A stretch of 51,974 bases of DNA from Bacillus albus (GCF_001884185.1 NZ_MAOE01000093.1:1-51974); one strand, 5' to 3'; counted from the first letter of the stretch, positions 24,625 to 36,052 are shown. Made by a program: numbers and translations. Notes: generated by a model from the sequence alone, not told the origin.

Positions 24625-24646
24625 GGACAAAATGGACAATCTGTCT
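24625..24646. promoter_or_regulatory. DhaS operator
   Basis: GGACA-N12-TGTCT. The operator described for Lactococcus lactis DhaS is GGACACAT-N6-ATTTGTCC, i.e. GGACA-N12-TGTCC; only the last base differs. It is placed between the divergent dhaKL and dhaS genes. Confidence 0.75.
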
Positions 24647-24709
24647 AAAGACACCGCTCTCATTTATGGGTAGGATTTTCATATTACTAACATTCTAGGG
24701 ATGATTCAC

Positions 24710-25276
24710 ATGACCTCTTCTATAATTTCTAAAAAGATAATCGCAAATTCATTGAAGTATTTAATGGAAACAGAGTCGTTTCATAAAATATCAGTGAGCG
24801 ATATTATGTTACACTGTCAAATGCGTAGGCAAACTTTTTATTATCATTTTAAAGATAAATTTGAACTATTAAGCTGGATTTATAGAGAAGAAACGAAAGA
24901 AAACATTATTGACTTTCTCGACTATGAAACATGGGAAAACATTTTCGATTTATTATTTGATTACTTTTATGAAAATCAAAAATTTTACCGAAATGCTTTT
25001 AAAGTCATTGAACAAAACTCGTTTAATCACTATTTATTTGAGCATACGAAAAACTTATATATGAAGATTATTGATGAACTATCTGTAAGCTGTGGATTCA
25101 GCCTTTCTAATGAGACAAAAAATACGATTGCCTCCTTTTATAGTCACGGCTTCGTTGGAACGATAAAAGATTGGATTGAAAGCAAATGCGAAGTAGATCC
25201 GTCCATTATGTCTTCTCTCATGAAAAATATGATAAACAATCAATTACTACTATTACTGGAACAATCAGCAAAGTAA
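24710..25276 (+). CDS. dhaS: DhaS, TetR-family activator of the dihydroxyacetone kinase gene
   Basis: A 188-aa TetR-type regulator with an N-terminal helix-turn-helix ('FHKISVSDIMLHCQMRRQTFYYHFKDK' region, residues about 23-50) and an all-helical C-terminal domain. Unlike most of the family, DhaS proteins activate transcription when bound to DhaQ-dihydroxyacetone (established in L. lactis). Gene order dhaS-dhaQ divergent from a kinase, plus the GGACA-N12-TGTCT site, supports the call. ATG 24710 follows AGGG by 9 bp; ATG 24701 is the alternative. Confidence 0.88.
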   Translation: MTSSIISKKIIANSLKYLMETESFHKISVSDIMLHCQMRRQTFYYHFKDKFELLSWIYREETKENIIDFLDYETWENIFDLLFDYFYENQKFYRNAFKVIEQNSFNHYLFEHTKNLYMKIIDELSVSCGFSLSNETKNTIASFYSHGFVGTIKDWIESKCEVDPSIMSSLMKNMINNQLLLLLEQSAK

Positions 25277-25295
25277 TTAAAGGGTGGCAAAAGCA

Positions 25296-26294
25296 ATGAA
25301 AAAGATTATGAATGATGTACAACATATCGTTCAAGATATGATGCATGGCTTTTATTTTGAACATAACGACAAAGTAAATTACGACGAAACAAATAACATC
25401 ATTTATGTAAAAAATATCGAAAAACTGAAGCAAAACGTTGTCATCATAAGCGGCGGCGGTAGCGGACACGAACCTGCTGATATCGGTTATGTAGGAAAAG
25501 GTATGCTTACGGCGGCAGTAAACGGAAGCATCTTCACTCCTCCAACAGTGGAACAAATTATTGCAGTAACTCGCCTCATGCCAAAGGATAAAAGTATTTT
25601 ATTCATCATTAAAAACTTTAAAGATGATGTAGCAAACTTTTTAGCGGCGGAGCAAATTGCCAAAGCAGAAGGAAGAAAAATTGACCACATCATCGTAAAT
25701 GACGACGTTTCAATTGAAGATGATGCTTCTTTTAATAAAAGAAGACGCGGCGTCGCTGGTACTGTTTTCGTTCAAAAAATAATTGGTGCGGCCGCTCTTG
25801 AAGGCCACTCTTTAGAAGAACTAACAGTACTTGGGCAGGCTGTCATTAAAAACTTACACACATTAGGAGTCGCCCTTTCACCTGCAAACGATCCGGTGAA
25901 AGGAAAAGCTTCATTCACATTAAACGAAGATGAAGTCTTTTATGGGGTCGGTATCCACGGCGAAAAAGGTTACCGTAAAGAAGCACTATCCTCTTCTGAA
26001 ATATTAGCGATTGAATTAATCAACAAACTAAAAAGCATTTACCGCTGGAGAAAAGGAGACAACTTTGCGATCCTCATTAATGGATTAGGTGCGACACCAT
26101 TAATGGAACAATACATTTTCGCAAATGATATTCGCCGTTTATGTGAGCTGGAAGGCTTACATGTGGAGTTCGTAAAGGTTGGTACATTGCTAACTTCTCT
26201 AGATATGAAAGGTGTTTCGCTTAGTTTGCTTAAAGTAGAGGATTTGGATTGGGTGAAGTGGTTGAAGGCGGATGCTAGCGTAGGTAATTGGTAA
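25296..26294 (+). CDS. dhaQ: DhaQ, DhaK-like co-activator
   Basis: A 332-aa DhaK paralogue with 'ISGGGSGHEPADIGYVG' near the N-terminus and H221 in 'GVGIHGEKG', so covalent dihydroxyacetone binding looks intact. No DhaL partner is encoded with it. In L. lactis, DhaQ binds dihydroxyacetone and then DhaS to switch on kinase transcription. It starts 19 bp after dhaS. ATG 25296 is preferred, with AAAGGGTGG 8 bp upstream; the frame also reads from a GTG inside that ribosome site. A catalytic DhaK role cannot be fully excluded. Confidence 0.85.
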   Translation: MKKIMNDVQHIVQDMMHGFYFEHNDKVNYDETNNIIYVKNIEKLKQNVVIISGGGSGHEPADIGYVGKGMLTAAVNGSIFTPPTVEQIIAVTRLMPKDKSILFIIKNFKDDVANFLAAEQIAKAEGRKIDHIIVNDDVSIEDDASFNKRRRGVAGTVFVQKIIGAAALEGHSLEELTVLGQAVIKNLHTLGVALSPANDPVKGKASFTLNEDEVFYGVGIHGEKGYRKEALSSSEILAIELINKLKSIYRWRKGDNFAILINGLGATPLMEQYIFANDIRRLCELEGLHVEFVKVGTLLTSLDMKGVSLSLLKVEDLDWVKWLKADASVGNW

Positions 26295-26311
26295 GTAAAA
26301 ATTTTGATGAT

Positions 26312-26345
26312 AAAAGCCTTTAACTATAACGTGTTAAAGGCTTTT
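26312..26345. terminator. terminator after dhaQ
   Basis: AAAAGCCTTTAAC, loop, GTTAAAGGCTTTTG. Confidence 0.8.
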
Positions 26346-26392
26346 GCAAATTGAAATATCGTACGAGCGTTAACAAGAAATTCTTAATTACC

Positions 26393-27031
26393 TCACTGAA
26401 TGATTACAGGTCTTCCAAATAAAGCTGGATAATAAATTAACATCGCACCTACAAATGAACATACTAAACAAAAAACAGCCTCGTATTTTATAACTAGAGA
26501 AGAGTTCGTATCCAGCTTTTTTTCCTTTCTTTTAAATATCAGTTTAAATAAAACGCTATATAATAAATACCCAATAATCGCCCCGAGGGTGTTCGTAAAT
26601 AAATCATCAATATCTGTAATTCTATTATTTAATAATTGATTTAACTCAATTGCCAATGAAAAAAAGAATCCGGCGCATACGGTGTTTTTCATTTTTCTAA
26701 ACTGCGGCCAAATAGTCGGTAATAAAAAACCTAATGGCATAAACAGTACAATATTCAAAAGATACGTCGTACTACCTGCCGTATCAAATAGAGTCAAGTT
26801 AATTTGATTTACACGAATCCACGTTTCATATCTACTTATATCCCATACAGTCGCGATCTGCGTCACCTTATACACTAGCGAAAGATAGAACAGAAAAACA
26901 TATACCGATAGAAAATGCCGAATAGATATATTTCTTTTCGATTTAAAATAACATCCAATTTGAAATACAATACAAAACATAATTGTAAAAAAATAAGTAT
27001 ACAAATAACTCATCAAAACTTCTGTATGCAT
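26393..27031 (-). CDS. VanZ family membrane protein
   Basis: A 212-aa polytopic protein with five hydrophobic segments. The VanZ-like core is at about 85-165: 'LLNIVLFMPLGFLLP' followed by 'SLAIELNQLLNNRITDIDDLFTNTLGAIIGY', with the conserved E-x-x-Q and D-x-x-D-x-x-x-N-x-x-G pattern. VanZ confers low-level teicoplanin resistance in enterococci; chromosomal homologues like this one have no proven role. Ribosome site GGGGATT before ATG. It stands alone, with no resistance genes around it. Confidence 0.85.
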   Translation of the reverse strand: MHTEVLMSYLYTYFFTIMFCIVFQIGCYFKSKRNISIRHFLSVYVFLFYLSLVYKVTQIATVWDISRYETWIRVNQINLTLFDTAGSTTYLLNIVLFMPLGFLLPTIWPQFRKMKNTVCAGFFFSLAIELNQLLNNRITDIDDLFTNTLGAIIGYLLYSVLFKLIFKRKEKKLDTNSSLVIKYEAVFCLVCSFVGAMLIYYPALFGRPVIIQ

Positions 27032-27242
27032 GTAGAATCCCCTAACTTTACATTTTCATCTATGACTTTGTTGTTTATAGAATAGGAGAAACTTTTAAAA
27101 GAAAAAGTGGGGTAAATATAAAATTTTTCTTAAATTTCATGTTAGTTTTTATGATTACTCTTATTAGGTAACAACATGCTTACACCTATAAAAACATTGA
27201 ACTACTGAAAAATTCTGCCCTCAATATGACAGCACATTCACA

Positions 27243-27896
27243 TCAAAAATGTAAATCCTCATTTTCCTGGTATTTTCCTTTATTCAGTCTTTGTCTTATG
27301 AATAATTCTGCGATAATTAAATTGGGTACCCATGCTAACCAAGCAATAATAGCGTAACTAAGTTCAAACTGCTCTATTCCAAATAGAACGATAAACAACG
27401 GTAGCCAAATTCTTAATGTAACTGCCGCAAAGGTTAAAGAATAATTTCTAATCATCCAATTTCGATGTTCTTTCATTTTTTTATTCTTAACCCTATGTAA
27501 CGCTTGATATGCTGATGTTAGCCAAAATACGGATAACAAACCGAAACCTAGCTTCGCTACCAATCCTCCCGTTGCATAAAAGGATAGGTATAGTCCAGAA
27601 ACGCCGCCTAATAATATACCAACCATATAGATTCTCCCAGCTATTCGATGATGGTTGATATTCCTTTCTCTAAATTTAGTGGATAATGTAAACGGACCAA
27701 TTACTAATGCTACTATACTAGTCGTAATATGTATAAATAACATCACATACCAGAACTCACTTAATTTAGATCCATACATAAGCTTCGCTTTTACAAGCCC
27801 TGTTTGAAATCCATTCATAATAAAATATTGGACAATAATATAACTAGATACTAAAAGAGCAAAACAAGTAAATACATACCAAATTTTCCTGTTCAA
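27243..27896 (-). CDS. DUF2306 membrane protein
   Basis: A 217-aa protein with about six membrane spans. The DUF2306 hallmarks are present: 'HITTSIVALVIGPFTLS' (His in the second span), 'HHRIAGRIYMVGILLGGVSGLYLS' and 'KMKEHRNWMIRNYSLTFAAVTLRIWLP', i.e. several conserved histidines near membrane faces, which hints at a heme- or quinone-related role (inference). TTG start, 9 bp after GGGAGG. Monocistronic. Confidence 0.82.
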   Translation of the reverse strand: MNRKIWYVFTCFALLVSSYIIVQYFIMNGFQTGLVKAKLMYGSKLSEFWYVMLFIHITTSIVALVIGPFTLSTKFRERNINHHRIAGRIYMVGILLGGVSGLYLSFYATGGLVAKLGFGLLSVFWLTSAYQALHRVKNKKMKEHRNWMIRNYSLTFAAVTLRIWLPLFIVLFGIEQFELSYAIIAWLAWVPNLIIAELFIRQRLNKGKYQENEDLHF

Positions 27897-27983
27897 ATTT
27901 TACTGCCTCCCTATTACATTCATGGAAATTAGATTATACATTACTGTTCATTCTTGGTAAAAACAGAAAATCCTTCTATATAA

Positions 27984-28279
27984 ATGGAGTACCCCCGAAA
28001 AAGGGACATTTAATAGTTATATTTTATCTTCAAATTAGTGTTTTTAGTTTAGTAACAACAATCCTTTTTGTAATCTTTTACTTTATATACAAAAAGTTAT
28101 TTGTACATTCTAAATTCGTAGAAACCTTTTCAAAATATAATATTACAATTATTTCTTTATTAATTTTAAATATGCTATACATATATCAAAAAATGTTTAA
28201 CGGTGCATTAATTACTCCTGTGGTAATAATTATTACATGGTTAATTTACAAAGTTATGTTTAAAAAATATAAAAAATAA
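27984..28279 (+). pseudogene. frameshifted small membrane protein gene
   Basis: A frame reaching the stop at 28277-28279 encodes about 95 residues with three hydrophobic helices ('VTTILFVIFYFIY', 'IISLLILNMLYIY', 'VVIIITWLIY') but has no start codon. An ATG at 27984 begins MEYP in another frame; adding one C to the run of five Cs at 27992-27996 would join the two. This looks like a single-base deletion in a homopolymer, by mutation or sequencing error. Family unknown. Confidence 0.4.
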
Positions 28280-28342
28280 TCTACCTAAATAAAAGTAAGC
28301 GTCAAATATTCCACACCTACTATTTGTAAATCCACCATGAGA

Positions 28343-28377
28343 TAATCTCCTTACATACTACATGTGGAGATTTTTTT
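28343..28377 (+). terminator. terminator
   Basis: AATCTCC, loop, GGAGATT, seven Ts. It lies after the frameshifted gene and overlaps the 5' edge of the IS66 relic. Confidence 0.75.
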
Positions 28378-28718
28378 ATGAAAAGACACCTATCGCTTTA
28401 GAACTGTTTAATGAGGCTGAGAAAGAAAGTGATTCTGATCTCCCGAACCAACCTGTTGAAACAATCACCTATCGTCGTAAGAAGAAACGCGGCCATGGGG
28501 ATGAGTCTGTACAGAACCTTCCGGTTGAAATCGCAAAAGAGAACAATCTAAGTTCCTATCATTATCTTCGTTATTTGTTTGAAGCACTATCCAATAACGA
28601 TTTAAACAATAAAGAAGAAATTGATAAAGTCTTGCCGTGGTCAATGGATTTACCGTCTAGATATATAGTGCCGAAAAAAAGTGAAGTAAACAAAGTTAGC
28701 TTAGGGCAAAAAAGATGA
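28362..28718 (+). pseudogene. internally deleted IS66-family transposase relic
   Basis: A 118-aa frame made of two IS66 transposase ends. The first part ('ALELFNEAEKESDSD', then 'ETITYRRKKKRG' and 'VQNLPVE') is the N-terminal region. The second ('IAKENNLSSYHYLRYLFEALSN', 'DKVLPWSMDLPSRY') is the C-terminal IS66 domain. The zinc-binding and DDE catalytic centre, about 350-400 residues in a full protein, is missing, and the junction near residue 58 is in frame. There is no proper ribosome site, so it is a dead element. Confidence 0.8.
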
Positions 28719-28793
28719 ATAAATGTACATCAATAATAGTTCTAATTACAATTAAGATGAAAATATTAATAGTATATGGGGGAATAACAATCA

Positions 28794-29576
28794 GTGAATA
28801 AAAAGGCAACAATTAAAATAGGGGCATTGTTTACAATTTTATTAATTGTATGTGTTTTTTATGGGTATAAGAGTTTAAATAGTTTTTTAGTCTGGAATGA
28901 ACTCGGTGATATACAGATGATTTCAAGTGAAAAAGAGGTTGCAAATGGTATATATTTTGTAAGGGGAGAGATATATTCTGAACGTGTAACAGGAGATGAA
29001 ACGCTACTTGCTGATGGGTATGCGGTAGTGAATCGAATTCAAAAGAAAAAAACGACATACTATACACAGACTTCTGCACCAAATCGTTCTTTATGGAGTA
29101 ACGGTCAAGTAACAGCTTTTTATAATGAACCCATACAGATAGGAAATAAAGAATTAAAATTAATAAATAAAGAAAATGTGTCTCTGGAAACTCCCTTTAT
29201 GGAATTAAATGATCAGAATGTAATTTCAACAAGAATAAATGATATTCAGGCGAATGCTACAAAGTTAGCAGATGAAAAAAAACGTTTTTATTCATTTAGA
29301 GCAGTAGAAAATAAAGAAAATGTAGTTGTACTTGGGTCAGTAGATGGAAAAGTAATAAAAGAATTACCTAATAGATACGGGAAATTTGTTTATATTGGAC
29401 ATACTAAGGAGCAAATTATAGATAGCTTAAAGAATGGTAATAACAAAAATTCGATATATTTCGCTGTACTTATTATACTGACTAGTATTAGTGGGTTCGT
29501 ATTATATATGTATGGAAAAGGAAAATGGACAAAAGATGTTTTTGTTTTTACATTTTTCGGAAGAAAGATAACTTAA
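28794..29576 (+). CDS. two-span membrane protein of unknown function
   Basis: A 260-aa protein with an N-terminal span (about 9-30) and a C-terminal span (about 223-242) around an extracytoplasmic or cytoplasmic loop of about 190 residues. The loop is beta-rich ('ANGIYFVRGEIYSE', 'YAVVNRIQKKKTTYYT', 'NVVVLGSVDGKVI'). This layout recalls GIDE-type membrane proteins, but I cannot confirm the family. GTG start, 10 bp after GGGGGA. A strong palindromic terminator follows. It sits next to gene relics, so it may lie in a region of past insertion. Confidence 0.7.
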   Translation: MNKKATIKIGALFTILLIVCVFYGYKSLNSFLVWNELGDIQMISSEKEVANGIYFVRGEIYSERVTGDETLLADGYAVVNRIQKKKTTYYTQTSAPNRSLWSNGQVTAFYNEPIQIGNKELKLINKENVSLETPFMELNDQNVISTRINDIQANATKLADEKKRFYSFRAVENKENVVVLGSVDGKVIKELPNRYGKFVYIGHTKEQIIDSLKNGNNKNSIYFAVLIILTSISGFVLYMYGKGKWTKDVFVFTFFGRKIT

Positions 29577-29601
29577 AAATGGTTTGATTGTAATCGTTAA
29601 C

Positions 29602-29643
29602 AAACCCCCTCAAGTATGGAATTCCATACTTGAGGGGGTTTTA
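29602..29643. terminator. strong bidirectional terminator
   Basis: A 38-bp perfect palindrome from AACCCCCTCAAGTATGGAA to its complement, followed by TTTT. It lies between the convergent genes ending at 29576 and 29667. Confidence 0.85.
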
Positions 29644-29666
29644 ATTTCTAATTAAAGTGTACTAAT

Positions 29667-30038
29667 CTATTCCTTCCCATCTCTCATACTATAATACCCC
29701 AAATTAATAATAACCAAGAAATACCCACCCATAATTCCAGCTGCAAATGTCCACATGAACTCATGGTGTTCAATTTCATACATAATAATTGCACCGAGTA
29801 TTGCGGCTGCGAACCGATTCATCATGCCAAGCATCGGTGCTTTTTCTTTTTTTACGATGCTATTTCCGAACTTTTCGATACGCCTTCCTAAAATCCAGGC
29901 GCAGTACATACTAACTAAAAGGCCGATGCTTATCCCTACAAACTGGGCTCGAAAAGGTGTCAGCAACCATCCCAGTAACATCACGCCTAGCAAACAATAT
30001 ATTTGTATGTTGAATGATCTTAATGCCATACGAATCAT
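29667..30038 (-). CDS. ATP synthase subunit I (AtpI)-like membrane protein
   Basis: A 123-aa protein with four membrane spans in two hairpins (about 10-28, 33-50, 71-87, 92-112). The pattern 'VGISIGLLVSMYCAWILGRRIEKFG' is typical of AtpI/ATP synthase I proteins. A true atpI would lie in the atp operon; here the gene follows pssA in a MarR-controlled operon, so it is a paralogue with a possibly different task (inference). Ribosome site AAGGAG. Confidence 0.65.
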   Translation of the reverse strand: MIRMALRSFNIQIYCLLGVMLLGWLLTPFRAQFVGISIGLLVSMYCAWILGRRIEKFGNSIVKKEKAPMLGMMNRFAAAILGAIIMYEIEHHEFMWTFAAGIMGGYFLVIINLGYYSMRDGKE

Positions 30039-30060
30039 GTTATGCTCCTTATCTTTCCTA

Positions 30061-30594
30061 TTAATCCCATCTTTCGGACTTCAAGCTTTCCGATATATCT
30101 TTTTTAAAATGGGGGAATTTGATTTTGCTCACCATTAAATAAGCGAGTACACATGTGCCAAACGCCACGGAAATTGGATTATTTAGGAGGCATAAAATGA
30201 GGAGACACATTGCCGCAAATGGAATGGGCATTCCGATAAATGTTGGGAGTTTGCTTTGCTTCGTATTAAATCTCGCAAGCCGCAGCATCCCGCAAATACT
30301 ATACGCGAGCGCACATATCATCCCGGTAGACTGTAAATCTTTTAACGAGGCACTATAGGCAAGAATAGACGGCGCTACACCGAAGGTAACTAAATCCGCA
30401 AATGAGTCTAACTCTCCGCCTATTTCCGAAACAGCATCTAGTTTCCGAGCAACCATGCCATCAAACAGATCAAATACCATCCCTGTAATAATGAACATAA
30501 CTGCACCATGTATATCGTGAACGAAAACAGCGTGAATAGCCAAAAGTCCACACACAAAGTTTGCTATCGTAAGCATATTTGGTATGTAACTCAT
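30061..30594 (-). CDS. pssA: CDP-diacylglycerol-serine O-phosphatidyltransferase
   Basis: A 177-aa CDP-alcohol phosphatidyltransferase, class I. The signature D-G-x2-A-R-x8-G-x3-D-x3-D is complete (FDGMVARKLDAVSEIGGELDSFAD, residues about 44-67). It carries about five membrane spans. It makes phosphatidylserine from CDP-diacylglycerol and serine, the precursor of phosphatidylethanolamine. No psd (decarboxylase) gene is next to it. It is the middle gene of a three-gene operon: 33 bp from marR and 22 bp from the AtpI-like gene. ATG 30594 is favoured over GTG 30597; RBS AAAGGAGGAG. Confidence 0.9.
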   Translation of the reverse strand: MSYIPNMLTIANFVCGLLAIHAVFVHDIHGAVMFIITGMVFDLFDGMVARKLDAVSEIGGELDSFADLVTFGVAPSILAYSASLKDLQSTGMICALAYSICGMLRLARFNTKQSKLPTFIGMPIPFAAMCLLILCLLNNPISVAFGTCVLAYLMVSKIKFPHFKKDISESLKSERWD

Positions 30595-30627
30595 CACACG
30601 CTTCTCCTCCTTTCTACTAATTGCTTC

Positions 30628-31086
30628 TTACTCATTAGATTCAAGATCCTTCTGTTTTTCTTCCAATATCACTTTATTTATTTTCGTTAACGTATCAGTC
30701 ATTTGCTGCAACGCTTCAATATCAATTTTCGAGAAATACTTCTCAATTAATACATCATCTAACTTCGACAATTGCTCCATATACTTACTACCGTTTGGAC
30801 CAAGTGTAAGGAAATACTCCCTTTTATTATTCGGATTAACTTGTTTTGAAATCATCTGTTGCTTTTCCAGTTTCGATAAAACTTGGCTCACAGCACTTTT
30901 CGTTATGTTAAACGTACTCGCAATGTTATTTGCTGTCGTGTTTTCATTTAAATGAATATGAAATAGCATGCTCTCTTGCTGCCCAGTAAGACCGAACTCA
31001 TCTTTCAACTCCTGAAATAGTAAAATGTAGAATTCATTATAGGCTCGGTTCATTTCATTAATTATTTCTTTATATGTTCTCGTCAT
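30628..31086 (-). CDS. MarR family regulator
   Basis: A 152-aa winged-helix dimer protein. The recognition helix is in 'NITKSAVSQVLSKLEKQQMI' (about 63-82) and the wing in 'NPNNKREYFLTLGPNG'. It is the first gene of an operon with pssA and an AtpI-like gene, and a perfect 9-bp inverted repeat at 31125-31149 lies 39 bp upstream, so it probably represses the operon. The ligand is unknown; a membrane-acting compound or lipid signal would fit (inference). Ribosome site GGAGGAAG. Confidence 0.88.
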   Translation of the reverse strand: MTRTYKEIINEMNRAYNEFYILLFQELKDEFGLTGQQESMLFHIHLNENTTANNIASTFNITKSAVSQVLSKLEKQQMISKQVNPNNKREYFLTLGPNGSKYMEQLSKLDDVLIEKYFSKIDIEALQQMTDTLTKINKVILEEKQKDLESNE

Positions 31087-31124
31087 AGCACTCTTCCTCC
31101 ATGCTGTTATTTTGTTCCGCTAAA

Positions 31125-31149
31125 TAGTTAAGTTCACTTAACTTAACTA
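31125..31149. promoter_or_regulatory. MarR operator
   Basis: TAGTTAAGT-N7-ACTTAACTA, a perfect inverted repeat of the size bound by MarR dimers, in front of marR-pssA. Confidence 0.75.
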
Positions 31150-31206
31150 TATTATACCGTTATGTTTGTGTAAAGGGAAATCGATTTCCATGCTTTATTC
31201 ACAATG

Positions 31207-31238
31207 AAAAAAAGAAGACATCCATTAAGATGTCTCCT
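31207..31238 (-). terminator. terminator after bglA
   Basis: On the minus strand GGAGACATC, loop TTAATG, GATGTCTTC-TTTTTTT. Confidence 0.85.
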
Positions 31239-31246
31239 TTCCATAC

Positions 31247-34674
<3,428 letters not shown>

Positions 34675-34722
34675 AGTAATTTCCCCTCCCTACAATCATC
34701 CCTTTTATTATTTTTATAAAAG

Positions 34723-34793
34723 AAAAAACCTAAACTAACCATAACGGTGCGATACATACGAATCACTCCATTACAAGTCAATTTAGGTTTTGC
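34723..34793 (-). terminator. conditional terminator in the bglP leader
   Basis: AAAACCTAAATTGACTTG pairs with the distal TTAGTTTAGGTTTTTT across a long loop. Its 5' arm overlaps the RAT at 34786-34813, the arrangement required for LicT control. Confidence 0.88.
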
Positions 34794-34813
34794 CTGCCAA
34801 ACAGTAACAATCC
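34786..34813 (-). promoter_or_regulatory. ribonucleic antiterminator (RAT) before bglP
   Basis: The minus strand reads GGATTGTTACTGTTTGGCAG then GCAAAACC, the LicT/SacY-type RAT. It starts 3 nt after the antiterminator gene stop. Confidence 0.93.
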
Positions 34814-34816
34814 CGT

Positions 34817-35674
34817 TTATTCAATTACATAATTCATTTCATTTCGCTTCGTTACACGATGAATGTGCAACGTTAAGTACACCTTTTCATCTTTTGAAAG
34901 CTGACTATTATGTACTTTTTGCAAATATACTTCAATTTTTTCTGTACAACAATATGCCTCTTCATACTTATTTTTCACTTGCTCGTATAAAAAATCATCC
35001 TCTGCCGAATGCAATTCCTTCTGCATTAAACGCTGGGCAAAGTATCGTAAATGCGTTACGAACCGACTATAATTAAATGAATTTTCATCTAAGTTCATCT
35101 TATAGTGATACTTTACAACATTTAAAATATCTTGGACGATTTTCGTCATCGCCACCGTTTGCTGCATTGCCGGTTCTCCTTGCTGCGCATTCACGAAATG
35201 CAAAGCAATTGACCCTGCTTCATCTTCAGAAAGTCTAAAGCCAGTCTCCTCTTCAATTATGTTCAAAGCTTGTAGCCCAATTTCAAACTCTTTCTGATAA
35301 AACCTCTTAATCTCCCAAAGCAAAGTATTTTTTAGATCCATTCCTTCTTTATGCCGAGTTAAGGCGAAACTTAAGTGATCCGTTAATGTAAGATAAATAT
35401 AATCACTTAAAGTCCCCGGCAAAACTGTCTTAGCAAACTGAATAATTCTCTCGGTAATCTCTAAATTTTCTACAGGAATTTCAGTTAGCAACCTAGCAAG
35501 TTTCTCTGATAATTCTCTTGTTTCTAGCACAAAGGTCTTTTCTATCTTAGATTCATCAATCGCATCGCCTACTTTTTTCTGAAATCCCAAACCTCTGCCC
35601 ATAAGTACAACTTCTGTCTCATTATCCTTCATCGTACAAACAACATTGTTATTTAAGATTTTATGGATTCTCAT
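34817..35674 (-). CDS. licT: BglG/LicT-family transcriptional antiterminator
   Basis: A 285-aa protein: an N-terminal RNA-binding CAT domain (1-55, 'MRIHKILNNNVVCTMKD') followed by PRD1 (about 65-170) and PRD2 (about 172-280). The PRDs hold conserved histidines, for example in 'LTDHLSFAL', 'ALHFVNAQ' and 'FVTHLRYFAQR'. It stabilises the RAT hairpin and lets transcription proceed when beta-glucosides are imported (established for LicT). ATG 35674 is the start that gives the canonical N-terminus; the frame is open 9 codons upstream. Its own leader also contains a RAT. Confidence 0.93.
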   Translation of the reverse strand: MRIHKILNNNVVCTMKDNETEVVLMGRGLGFQKKVGDAIDESKIEKTFVLETRELSEKLARLLTEIPVENLEITERIIQFAKTVLPGTLSDYIYLTLTDHLSFALTRHKEGMDLKNTLLWEIKRFYQKEFEIGLQALNIIEEETGFRLSEDEAGSIALHFVNAQQGEPAMQQTVAMTKIVQDILNVVKYHYKMNLDENSFNYSRFVTHLRYFAQRLMQKELHSAEDDFLYEQVKNKYEEAYCCTEKIEVYLQKVHNSQLSKDEKVYLTLHIHRVTKRNEMNYVIE

Positions 35675-35711
35675 AGTGTTCCGCCTTCTTCTTAAATTCA
35701 CAAAAGGTAAT

Positions 35712-35798
35712 AAAAAAACCTAAACTGATTCCAAAAGCCACACTACACCCGTAGCCTCTAGATCAATTTAGGTTTTGCCTGCCGAACAGTAACAATCC
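35712..35798 (-). promoter_or_regulatory. RAT plus conditional terminator before licT
   Basis: RAT GGATTGTTACTGTTCGGCAG...AAACC at 35771-35798 overlaps a terminator whose arms are CCTAAATTGATC and GATCAGTTTAGG-like, ending in seven Ts (35712-35775). licT is therefore autoregulated. Confidence 0.92.
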
Positions 35799-35820
35799 TT
35801 TTACTTATTAACTTACCTTC

Positions 35821-35848
35821 ATTATACACAAAAAGTAAGCGGTTGCAA
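35821..35848 (-). promoter_or_regulatory. licT operon promoter with overlapping cre-like site
   Basis: On the minus strand TTGCAA, 16 bp, TATAAT. The cre-like TGCAACCGCTTACT (35834-35847) matches 12 of 14 consensus positions and covers the -35 end, which predicts CcpA repression. Confidence 0.7.
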
Positions 35849-36052
35849 TAATAAATTATTGAATATTTTTTTACAAAAAAATACTAACAGTTCATCAACT
35901 GTTGCTTACATCCATTACACCACTAGTTATATACATCATTATATTTTACAATTACTATAGGTAACATATATCTTTAACTACATCTATCATTCTAAATAAA
36001 TAAACATAATCATTACAAAAATTCCACATAGACCCATTACTGGTTAAAATGT

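Noticed and set aside
24625-24646. Direct repeat reading GGACA twice instead of an operator palindrome
   Set aside because: The GGACA-N12-TGTCT reading matches the DhaS operator pattern and the gene context, so it was preferred.
26393-27031. Glycopeptide resistance locus based on the VanZ-like gene
   Set aside because: No vanHAX or regulator genes are adjacent; chromosomal VanZ-like genes are common in Bacillus.
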